NCBI GenBank assembly: GCA_004556545.1
Contig: SFGO01000085.1
Span: 1 to 10,949, forward strand
DNA length: 10,949 nucleotides
DNA from: Clostridiales bacterium
Lineage (GTDB): Bacteria > Bacillota > Clostridia > Christensenellales > Aristaeellaceae
Direction of reading: 5' to 3'
The notes beneath the pieces are model-generated. The model saw nothing but the letters and a program-made list of their open reading frames with translations. It searched no databases and was not told where the DNA came from. Positions 1 through 6,217 of this stretch are shown here, piece after piece. Position 1 is the stretch's first letter, and each line of letters begins with the position of its first letter. Both the position numbers and the translations under genes were made by a program.

Positions 1-277
1 ATCGTCGTCTTTGGCACTGCCGTGCCAAATCCTCGTTTCGGTTGACGGCTGCCAGTCGCTAGCTGCCTTCGGCAGCTGCATCCACTGGATGCGCGCTCCC
101 TCTCGCCGCCCTATAACCCCGGCAGGCACCAGAGGGAAGCGGGTGCCCAGCGGGCACAACCGCCGCAGGCGGTTAGCGACCCGCAGGCGTGACACGAAAC
201 GAGCAGGGACTACGGCAGTAGTCCCTGCGACGATTGAGTGGCAGCAGTGCCTCCTGCACCTCCACTTTTTTGACACT
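1..277 (+). repeat. Interspersed structured repeat, copy 1 (left end outside window)
   Basis: This stretch matches 6321-6598 almost base for base. I count about a dozen substitutions plus one 1-nt indel, and its first 54 bases match 10896-10949. The left ~100 bases of the unit lie beyond the window edge. It is packed with short perfect hairpins: 10-17/22-29, 61-67/71-77, 78-83/87-92, 143-148/152-157, 158-164/168-174 and 203-213/218-228. A long-range 9-bp helix pairs 32-40 with 195-203, and 1-7 pairs with 228-234. The copy ends in a T6 run at 266-271. A 113-codon open frame crosses it but has no Shine-Dalgarno site, is basic and low in complexity, and resembles no family, so I treat the region as non-coding. 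The function is unknown; structured RNA or a non-autonomous mobile element are the main options. Confidence 0.9.
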
Positions 278-281
278 CTGC

Positions 282-310
282 CGGCCCGTTCCAAAACGGG
301 CCGATTTTTT
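282..310 (+). terminator. Rho-independent terminator
   Basis: A perfect 9-bp GC-rich stem (282-290 with 295-303) with loop CCAA is followed by A and six T (305-310). It would stop + strand transcription arriving from the gene left of the window, together with anything transcribed through repeat copy 1, before the lactonase gene. It lies only 4 nt past the end of the repeat, so the repeat sits between the unseen upstream gene and this terminator. Confidence 0.85.
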
Positions 311-373
311 GAAAATAAGCTTCTGATTCTCCCCTTTTTCTCTCTATTCTGAACCCGTGGAGGTATATCAGCG

Positions 374-1360
374 ATGACGGATTTGTTAATCGGCACTCTG
401 ACCCGCATGGGCGGCGCGGGAATCTGCTATGTTCGCATCCAAAACAACCGCATGACCCAGCTCTGGACAGACGGCTCTCTGACCGACCCCAACTGGCAGA
501 CCTTCGGGCCGAATGGGCGCATTTTTTCCGTCAGCAACAGCGGCAGTGCGCCTACGAACGGCTGCGTTCACGAGCTGCAAATTTCTTCCGAGGGAATGAA
601 GGTTCTCTCTACCCAGCCCACCGGCGGAAATGAGCCCTGCCATCTGGCCCTTTCCGACGATGGACGCTTTCTGCTGGTGCCCAACTACGGCAACGGTTCG
701 CTGGCGGTGTTTCCGCTGACGGAAAACGGGATCGGAGAACGGATTCAGCTGATTCAGCACCATGGCTCCGGGCCCCATCCGACCCGTCAGACCGGGCCGC
801 ATCTGCACCAGATTACCCGAATCCCCCACATGCCCGGCTGCTTCTGCGCGGTAGATCTGGGACTGGACGCGCTGTTTGTGTATCAGCAGGACGAAAATGG
901 TTTGCTTCACGAACGCTGTCGTGTGACCGTTCCGGCTGGACAAGGCCCCCGTCATGTAGCTTACGGGCCGGGAAAAACGGCTTTTCTGGTGACAGAGCTT
1001 GGGAACCGCGTTTATCCGGTCGTTTTGGAAAAGGACGGCGGTCATGTGGTCGGCGATGGCATATCCACGCTGGAAAAGCCGGATACCCCCAACACGGCGG
1101 CGGCGCTATGGTTCTCTGAGGATGGAACCGCTCTTTACGCTTCCAATCGCGGCGAAGGCAGCATCGTGCGCTTTTCTCCTTCCCCGCTGAAAAAAGAGCA
1201 GGTGATCCTGCTGCCCGGCAAAGAGCCGCGGGATTTCTGCCTGCTGGAACAGGAAACGCTGATAGCCGCCTGTCAGGATCAGGGGCTTTATCTGGTCTGC
1301 GGCGGAGAAACCGTAGACTTCCTCCCCTGTCCCGGCGCGGTGCGAATTTTGCGTCTGTAA
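374..1360 (+). CDS. Lactonase family protein (6-phosphogluconolactonase-like beta-propeller)
   Basis: The 328-residue product has the usual length of the YbhE/Pgl-type seven-bladed propeller lactonases. Family-like segments are visible: NEPCHLALSDDGRFLLVPNYG from residue 86, PHLHQ at 142-146, GPRH at 191-194, and a late SNRGEGSIVRF blade. There is no signal peptide or membrane segment, so it is probably cytoplasmic. Family members hydrolyse 6-phosphogluconolactone in the pentose phosphate pathway or other sugar lactones; the substrate cannot be fixed from sequence. The ATG at 374 has a GGAGG at 359-363, 10 nt upstream. No convincing promoter is visible in the 60 nt after the terminator at 310; TATTCT at 345-350 is a weak -10 candidate. 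The gene converges on the rhamnose operon across a shared terminator. Family confidence is high, substrate confidence low. Confidence 0.85.
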   Translation: MTDLLIGTLTRMGGAGICYVRIQNNRMTQLWTDGSLTDPNWQTFGPNGRIFSVSNSGSAPTNGCVHELQISSEGMKVLSTQPTGGNEPCHLALSDDGRFLLVPNYGNGSLAVFPLTENGIGERIQLIQHHGSGPHPTRQTGPHLHQITRIPHMPGCFCAVDLGLDALFVYQQDENGLLHERCRVTVPAGQGPRHVAYGPGKTAFLVTELGNRVYPVVLEKDGGHVVGDGISTLEKPDTPNTAAALWFSEDGTALYASNRGEGSIVRFSPSPLKKEQVILLPGKEPRDFCLLEQETLIAACQDQGLYLVCGGETVDFLPCPGAVRILRL

Positions 1361-1392
1361 AGCTTCTCCTTTTCTATATGGCAATCACAGCA

Positions 1393-1440
1393 AACCAGCC
1401 CCGCCCTTCTCCAAAAGAAAGGCGGGGCTGGTTATTATTT
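1393..1440. terminator. Bidirectional terminator between lactonase gene and rha operon
   Basis: A perfect 13-bp stem (1393-1405 with 1421-1433) extends inward past one mismatch by four more pairs (1407-1410 with 1416-1419). The + strand continues ATTATTTT and the minus strand continues TTTGC, so it can stop both converging transcripts. It lies 33 nt after the lactonase stop and 32 nt beyond the rhaM stop. Confidence 0.85.
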
Positions 1441-1464
1441 TCCGTTCAATCGCACACCGACCGT

Positions 1465-1779
1465 TTATTCGAAAAGAAACACCTGCCGCATCAACGGCTG
1501 TGCGCCGGTGATCGGATCCATTTCCATCTGCATCACGTCTTTCATGAACGCATTCCAGCGTTCCACCACTTCGCTGCGGGCCTGTACCTGCGCGGCGGTC
1601 TGCACACTGTCGCACTCATAATAGCCGAACAGCTCCTCCCCCACGTTCCAGATGGTATAATTCCGAATGCCCGCCTCTTTCAGCACGGCCTTCATTTCCG
1701 GCCAGAGATGGTTATGTCGGTCGATGTACTCCTCCAGCTTGCCGGGCAGAACGGTAGCCTTCCACGCATAGCGCTCCAT
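1465..1779 (-). CDS. rhaM: L-rhamnose mutarotase
   Basis: RhaM interconverts alpha- and beta-L-rhamnopyranose, supplying the anomer used by the isomerase. The product is 104 residues, the same length as E. coli RhaM. The family's active-site tyrosine and histidine appear at Y18 and H22 (EEYIDRHNHLWPEM), followed by NYTIW and a C-terminal QVFLFE similar to the E. coli end. The ATG at 1779 is preceded by GGGAGG and lies 15 nt after the rhaD stop, making this the last gene of the operon. The transcript ends at the shared bidirectional terminator. It is cytoplasmic and looks intact. Confidence 0.95.
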   Translation of the reverse strand: MERYAWKATVLPGKLEEYIDRHNHLWPEMKAVLKEAGIRNYTIWNVGEELFGYYECDSVQTAAQVQARSEVVERWNAFMKDVMQMEMDPITGAQPLMRQVFLFE

Positions 1780-1794
1780 GCCTTTGTCCTCCCG

Positions 1795-2619
1795 TCAGCC
1801 CAGAAAAGCCTGATTCAGCTTTACGCCGAATTCATCGGCGATGGCCTGCAAATCCTCGTCCCGGATGGTCTGAAGCACCGGCTTGCCGGAGGAAACCACC
1901 TTCATATAGATTTCCGCCGCTTTTTCAATGGTGTGCATCAGGCCGAAGGCGGTATCGAAATCCGGCCCGGATACGAACAGACCATGATGCGCCCAGACCG
2001 CCGCGTCGTATTCCCGCATCAGCTTGCTGGTAGCCAGCGCAATATCCGCGCCGCCGGGCACCATCCACGGCACGACGCCCACGCCGCCGGGGAATACCAC
2101 CGGGCATTCGGTTGCGCTCTGCCACAGGGCCCGGGTAAAATCGCGGGCCGTCAGCGGGAGAAGATAGGTCATGGCGATGACATTGGCCGGATGGGCATGA
2201 TAGATCACCCGGCAGGCGCCGTCCGTGGCGGCTTTGCGCACGCTGTGATTCAGGAAATGACTCGGAAATTCACTGGTGGGCCGTCCGCCCTTCTCCAGTC
2301 CCCAGACGATGCGGTAGCTGTCGCCCGCCGCGTTGATCTCGCAGATGCACAGGTTATCCTGCGGGGCCAGAATCACATTGCGCAGGTATTTGCCGCTCCC
2401 GGTGGCGATAAAATATTCGCCCTTCAGATTGTCGGCCTGTACACCCAGTTCCACCCATGGGCCCGGCTCCTTTTTGAAGAAAGGCCGGCACTGAGCCGCT
2501 TCCTCCTCCGTCGTGCGGTAGGTCAGGTTGCCGCCGTTGCGCTCGTGCCAGCCCTGCAGCCAGCCGTCGTTACACATGCGGATATAGGCCCGCATCACAT
2601 CCAGTTCCAGAATGCTCAT
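1795..2619 (-). CDS. rhaD: L-rhamnulose-1-phosphate aldolase
   Basis: RhaD is a class II, zinc-dependent aldolase that splits L-rhamnulose 1-phosphate into dihydroxyacetone phosphate and L-lactaldehyde. The 274-residue length equals E. coli RhaD. The catalytic and metal residues fall at the same positions: E117 in GGRPTSEFPSHFL, H141 and H143 in IYHAHPANVIAMTYL, and H212 in AHHGLFVSG. GVGVVPWMVPG is also conserved. The start ATG at 2619 is 1 nt from the rhaA stop (TGA-C-ATG), with AAAGGAAG about 10 nt upstream inside rhaA, so translational coupling is likely. No defects are seen. Confidence 0.96.
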   Translation of the reverse strand: MSILELDVMRAYIRMCNDGWLQGWHERNGGNLTYRTTEEEAAQCRPFFKKEPGPWVELGVQADNLKGEYFIATGSGKYLRNVILAPQDNLCICEINAAGDSYRIVWGLEKGGRPTSEFPSHFLNHSVRKAATDGACRVIYHAHPANVIAMTYLLPLTARDFTRALWQSATECPVVFPGGVGVVPWMVPGGADIALATSKLMREYDAAVWAHHGLFVSGPDFDTAFGLMHTIEKAAEIYMKVVSSGKPVLQTIRDEDLQAIADEFGVKLNQAFLG

Positions 2620-2620
2620 G

Positions 2621-3868
2621 TCAATTTCTTCCTTTCAGCACATCCGCTTCATATTTTTCAACGGTTTGGAACCACTGCTTAGTTTCCGGCACGCCGCACT
2701 GACGGCAGTATTCCTCCCACACCGCGCCGAAGGGCAGGGTCTTGAACTCCTCCTGTGCCATGAGAAGCTCGGTGAACCGCGCTTCGCCCTGCCATTTTTT
2801 CCACTGCTCGTGAGGCATGAGCAGCGCCCACAGCAGCGCCTTTTCCACATTGCGGGAGCCGATGACCCACGCCGCGACCCGGTTGATGGAAGCATCGAAG
2901 AAATCCAGCCCGATCAGCACCCGTTCCGTCGCGTTGCAGCGGACGATCTCCGTGGCGATCTCACGGATTTCGTCTTCAAACCGCACCACATGGTCGCTGT
3001 CCCAGCGCATGGGCCGGGTAATGTGCAGCGGCAGCTTGTCGAAATAGCACAGCATGGCGGGAATCTTATCGCTGACGAATTCCTGCGGATGGTAATGGCC
3101 GTTGTCCAGCAGGTTGTACACGCCGGGATGCTGCGCCGCATAAGCGGTATAAAACTCGTTGCTGCCCACGGTATAAGCTTCCAGACCGATGCCGAATACC
3201 TTGCTTTCCACGCTGTCGATGACCCCGGGCAGCTTTTCGGCAAAAATCTGGTCGAGGCTGTCCTTCAGGCGCAGACGGGGAGACAGCCGGTCGGCAGGCA
3301 CATCCTTCAGGCCGTCGGGAATCCACACGTTGCACAGGCAGTGGGTGTTCAGCTCCTTGGCAAAATAGGCGGCGATCCGGCGGCAGGCGATGCCGTGGCG
3401 GATCCAGAACTGACGCACGGTTTCATCGGGGCTGGACAGGGTCATGCCGTCCTTCACCATGGGATGGCTGAAGAAGGTGGGATTGAAATCAAGGCCAAGG
3501 CCGCGCTGTTTCGCGTAGTCCACCCACGCCTTGAAATGCTCCGGCCTGAGTTCATCCCGCTCCGCCCGGTTTTCCTCCGTCATGACGGCGTAGCTGGCGT
3601 GCAGATTCAGCCGTTTCTTGCCCGGAATCAGGCTGCAGGCCTTGTTAAAATCGGCGGTCAGCTCTTCGAAGGTGCGGGCCTTGCCGGGATAGTTTCCGGT
3701 GGCCTGAATGCCGCCGGAAAGGGCTTCTCCGGCGTTTTCCAGCCCGGTCACGTCATCCCCCTGCCAGCAATGAATCGAGACAGGAATCTCCTTCAATCTG
3801 GCAATAGCGGAATCGGCGTCTACGCCCCACGCGGCGTAGCGTTCTTTGGCTTCCTGATACATGCTCAT
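2621..3868 (-). CDS. rhaA: L-rhamnose isomerase
   Basis: RhaA converts L-rhamnose to L-rhamnulose, the first committed step of the pathway, in a metal-dependent TIM barrel. The 415 residues align along the whole length with E. coli RhaA as I recall it. Matching segments include VSIHCWQGDDV (residues 30-40), GGIQATGNYPGKAR, LGLDFNP, VWIPDGLKD, ESKVFGIGLEAYTVGSNEFY, GHYHP, RWDSDHV and GLDFFDASINRVAAWVIG. E230 and the GHYHP and WDSDH segments lie in the regions that supply metal ligands. The ATG at 3868 overlaps the rhaB stop as ATGA, with AAAGGAG inside the end of rhaB. A second ATG at 3862 is a minor alternative start. The open frame continues upstream to 4381, but only antisense to nothing useful: that part is rhaB in another frame. 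Confidence 0.97.
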   Translation of the reverse strand: MSMYQEAKERYAAWGVDADSAIARLKEIPVSIHCWQGDDVTGLENAGEALSGGIQATGNYPGKARTFEELTADFNKACSLIPGKKRLNLHASYAVMTEENRAERDELRPEHFKAWVDYAKQRGLGLDFNPTFFSHPMVKDGMTLSSPDETVRQFWIRHGIACRRIAAYFAKELNTHCLCNVWIPDGLKDVPADRLSPRLRLKDSLDQIFAEKLPGVIDSVESKVFGIGLEAYTVGSNEFYTAYAAQHPGVYNLLDNGHYHPQEFVSDKIPAMLCYFDKLPLHITRPMRWDSDHVVRFEDEIREIATEIVRCNATERVLIGLDFFDASINRVAAWVIGSRNVEKALLWALLMPHEQWKKWQGEARFTELLMAQEEFKTLPFGAVWEEYCRQCGVPETKQWFQTVEKYEADVLKGRN

Positions 3869-5265
3869 TTTCCGTTCTCCTTTGGCATAAACGTTTTCAG
3901 CTCGAAATCCGCCCGGATATGCTCGCGGGCATGGGAAAGATCCTTCAGCTCTCCCAGCGCGATCAGCTGCGCAATGGCGTTGCCCAGCGCCGTTCCCTCG
4001 CCGGGGCCTGCGAATACGGGTAAGCCGGTCGCGTCCGCCGTCCACTGATTCAGCACCCGGTTGTTGCAGCCGCCGCCCACGATGTTCAGGGAGGTGTAGT
4101 TCTTCCCGGTCAGGGCGCTCAATTCCCGAATGCCGTCGGCGTAGCACTTTGCCAGACTGCGGTTCACGCAGGCCAGCAGTTCGGGCAGGCTTGCCGGTTC
4201 GGGGTTGCCCGCTTCCCGAAGCGCCGTCCTGATCTCCGCCGTCATGTTTTCCGGGGCCAGAAAGCGATTGTCCATCGCATCCACCGTATAAGGATACCCT
4301 GCGCCCTGCAAGGCCAGCTCGGCCATCTCGGCAAAGCTGTACCGCTCGTTTTCTTCCCGCCGGATGCATTGCAGCATCCACAGGCCCATGATGTTGCGCA
4401 GCAAGCGAATCTTCCCCTGATAACCGCCCTCGTTGGTGAAGCCGGACCGGCGGGCCTTTTCCGTTGCGACCGGCTCGTCCAGTTCCGTGCCCAGCAGGCT
4501 CCAGGTGCCGCTGGACAGATAGGCTGCCTGACCGTCTCGGGCCGGAACGGCCATGTAGGCGCTGCCCGTATCATGGGACGCGGGAAGAATCACGTCGCAG
4601 GTAAAGCCCACTTCTGCCGCCACCTCGGGCCGCAGATTTCCAAGCAGGGTGCCCGGCATTTTCGGTGCTTCCGGGAACAGGGTCTCCGGAATTTCGGCCA
4701 TGCGCAGGACTTCCGTGTTCCAGCTGCGCGTGGACGGATCCAGCAGCGCGCCGGTGGAAGCGATGGTGTACTCGTTGGCCATTTTCTCGGACAGCAGGTA
4801 GTGAAAATAATCCGGCGTAAACAGCAGGCGATGGGCCTTCTGCAGCCGTTCCTTCGGCTCGGTCATCAGCTGATAGACCGTGTTGAAAGACTGCTTCGCG
4901 ATGCCGGTTTCCCGGTAGAGCATTTCTTCAGGCAGCTTGTCCAGCACCGTCTGGGTACGATCATCCCGATAGGCGATCCCGTCGGAAAGCATCCGCCCGT
5001 TTTCGTCTACCAGCACATAATCAACGCCCCAGGTATCAACGCCCACGGAGGCGGGAATAACGCCCAGTTCAGCGCATTTTTTCATGCCCGCCAGAATGTG
5101 CTCCCAGAGCGCGCGGTGATTCCAGCACAGGTGGCCGTTTTTCTTCTCCGCGCCGTTGGGAAAACGGTAAATTTCCTTCAGCGTCAGTTTCCCGTCTTCG
5201 ATTTGTCCCAGCATGTGCCGCCCGCTGGACGCGCCGATGTCAATCGCCAAAACCGCAGTATTCAC
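3865..5265 (-). CDS. rhaB: Rhamnulokinase
   Basis: RhaB phosphorylates L-rhamnulose at O-1 using ATP and belongs to the FGGY carbohydrate kinases. Visible motifs are the N-terminal phosphate loop DIGASSGR (residues 9-16), GVDTWGVDYVLVDENG, ILPASHDTGSAY with the presumed catalytic aspartate, YLSSGTWSLLG, and the C-terminal nucleotide-binding IVGGGCNNRVLNQ. I chose the GTG at 5265. It is preceded by AGGAGAGG at 6 nt, and the protein then starts directly at the first beta strand as in homologues, giving 466 residues. The frame stays open up to 5346 but that stretch covers the promoter region. This is the first gene of the operon; it ends in an ATGA overlap with rhaA. Confidence 0.95.
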   Translation of the reverse strand: MNTAVLAIDIGASSGRHMLGQIEDGKLTLKEIYRFPNGAEKKNGHLCWNHRALWEHILAGMKKCAELGVIPASVGVDTWGVDYVLVDENGRMLSDGIAYRDDRTQTVLDKLPEEMLYRETGIAKQSFNTVYQLMTEPKERLQKAHRLLFTPDYFHYLLSEKMANEYTIASTGALLDPSTRSWNTEVLRMAEIPETLFPEAPKMPGTLLGNLRPEVAAEVGFTCDVILPASHDTGSAYMAVPARDGQAAYLSSGTWSLLGTELDEPVATEKARRSGFTNEGGYQGKIRLLRNIMGLWMLQCIRREENERYSFAEMAELALQGAGYPYTVDAMDNRFLAPENMTAEIRTALREAGNPEPASLPELLACVNRSLAKCYADGIRELSALTGKNYTSLNIVGGGCNNRVLNQWTADATGLPVFAGPGEGTALGNAIAQLIALGELKDLSHAREHIRADFELKTFMPKENGK

Positions 5266-5295
5266 AGCATTCCTCTCCTCTGTTGATTCTCTTTG

Positions 5296-5324
5296 ATTAT
5301 ATGGGTTTCCAGTCGAAAAGAACA
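5296..5324 (-). promoter_or_regulatory. Candidate rha operon promoter
   Basis: A perfect TATAAT on the minus strand (5296-5301) lies about 30 nt before the rhaB GTG. With a 17-nt spacer the -35 position (5319-5324) reads TGTTCT, a poor match to TTGACA. A strong -10 with a weak -35 is common at activator-dependent or regulated sugar promoters. One arm of the inverted repeat at 5322-5353 overlaps this -35 position. Confidence 0.55.
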
Positions 5325-5353
5325 GGTCGTATCTTTTTCTTTTCACGACCTGT
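5322..5353 (-). promoter_or_regulatory. Inverted repeat between acetyltransferase gene and rhaB (operator or terminator)
   Basis: Perfect 9-bp arms ACAGGTCGT (5322-5330) and ACGACCTGT (5345-5353) are separated by 14 nt of pyrimidine-rich + strand sequence. On the minus strand the second arm is followed by TCTTTTCG, so it could be a modest terminator for the acetyltransferase gene, though the 14-nt loop is large. The proximal arm also covers the expected -35 of the rha promoter, so a regulator binding site is equally possible. The two roles are not exclusive. Confidence 0.5.
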
Positions 5354-5375
5354 GTGAACCGAAGGGCAGCCTCCT

Positions 5376-6203
5376 TTATTCTGCTGTTTTCCAGCTGAAG
5401 TTGGAGATTTCCCCGATCTTTTCAAAGCCGATTTTCTGATACACCCGATTGGAGGCCGGATAGGCCGCGTCCGCATACAGCATGGGCGTAACGCCGCGCT
5501 CCATGAGCTTCCGGCAAATCTGGCTGACCAGCATTCCGGCATATCCTTGACCCCGGCAGGCCCGGTCGGTCACGACGGTGTTGATCCGTGCAGCGTTTGG
5601 CCCTTCGTGAGCGATCATAGCCATGGCACAGATAACGCCGTCATCTTCCCACAGGAACAGACGCTTCGAGCCGGTCATGACCTGGGCAAACTCCCGTGCG
5701 GCGCTTTCGGGAATGACCTGTCCCTCCGCATCCTCGGTCATCTGACGCAGCAGCGAGGCCATAGCCGCCTGGTGCCCTTCAGCCGGAGCGACCATCCGTC
5801 CCCGGCAGGCTGTTTCTTTCCATTCCGGGCGTTCCAGAAGGGCGTAGGCATTCATCCGCATATCCGTGCGGACGCAGCCGCCCGTCAGCCGTTCCACGCG
5901 CTCTATCATCCCGCCGCAGCGATTCGGATCCGCCGAAAAACAAAGCCCAGGCCGGGCCTGCAGCACCTCTGCCAGCCAAGCCGCCGCCTGCTCCATAGCG
6001 TCGGACGGCAGCTCCTCCCGCAGCCAGAGCCAGAGCGGCGTGCGCTCATTGCTTTGCGCCGCCAGCACGGACCCGCCGTCCGACCAGCAAAGCGCGTCCT
6101 CCTTTTCCAAAATCAGGTCAAACAGGTTCATTTGCAGTTTTTCCCTCCGGGAAAGGAACTGGGCCAAAAACATTCGTGCTTCTGAGGAATGGATGCGCTG
6201 CAT
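5376..6203 (-). CDS. GNAT family N-acetyltransferase
   Basis: This 275-residue protein has a C-terminal GNAT fold. An acetyl-CoA binding motif A, INTVVTDRACRGQGYAGMLV, covers roughly residues 207-226 with RGQGYA at 217-222. NRVYQKIGFEKIGE follows near the end, a typical motif B. The N-terminal half (about 1-130) is a less recognisable domain rich in tryptophan and acidic residues, so this is a two-part GNAT rather than a minimal ~150-residue one. The acceptor substrate is unknown. The ATG at 6203 has AAGGAG 7 nt upstream; an in-frame extension to 6290 would run into the repeat and lacks a Shine-Dalgarno site. The stop is 110 nt before rhaB on the same strand, so read-through into the rha operon is conceivable. 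Repeat copy 2 begins a base or two upstream of its Shine-Dalgarno site, so no conventional promoter of its own is visible. Confidence 0.85.
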   Translation of the reverse strand: MQRIHSSEARMFLAQFLSRREKLQMNLFDLILEKEDALCWSDGGSVLAAQSNERTPLWLWLREELPSDAMEQAAAWLAEVLQARPGLCFSADPNRCGGMIERVERLTGGCVRTDMRMNAYALLERPEWKETACRGRMVAPAEGHQAAMASLLRQMTEDAEGQVIPESAAREFAQVMTGSKRLFLWEDDGVICAMAMIAHEGPNAARINTVVTDRACRGQGYAGMLVSQICRKLMERGVTPMLYADAAYPASNRVYQKIGFEKIGEISNFSWKTAE

Positions 6204-6217
6204 TTTTTCTCTCCTTT

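Noticed and set aside
335..349. A 15-base pyrimidine string shared by the lactonase leader and the spacer before pgi (7946-7960).
   Set aside because: Both sit in low-complexity C/T-rich sequence, where such matches are expected by chance.
11..352. Open frame for a basic, arginine-rich protein through repeat copy 1, with related frames through the repeats on both strands (for example 6118-6348, 6372-6713, 10732-10923).
   Set aside because: They exist on both strands of the same repeat, end differently in each copy, lack Shine-Dalgarno sites, and have arginine-rich compositions typical of spurious translation of GC-rich structured DNA.
3868..4381. An N-terminally extended rhaA reading frame of 586 codons.
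   Set aside because: The extension lies entirely inside rhaB in another frame. Homology to RhaA begins at MSMYQEAKERY, where a Shine-Dalgarno site is correctly spaced.
1378..5286. Long + strand open frames antisense to the rha genes (1378-2682, 2612-4048, 4369-5286).
   Set aside because: The opposite strand encodes rhaM, rhaD, rhaA and rhaB with full-length family motifs. The antisense frames are a side effect of GC-rich codon use and show no recognisable domain or ribosome binding site.
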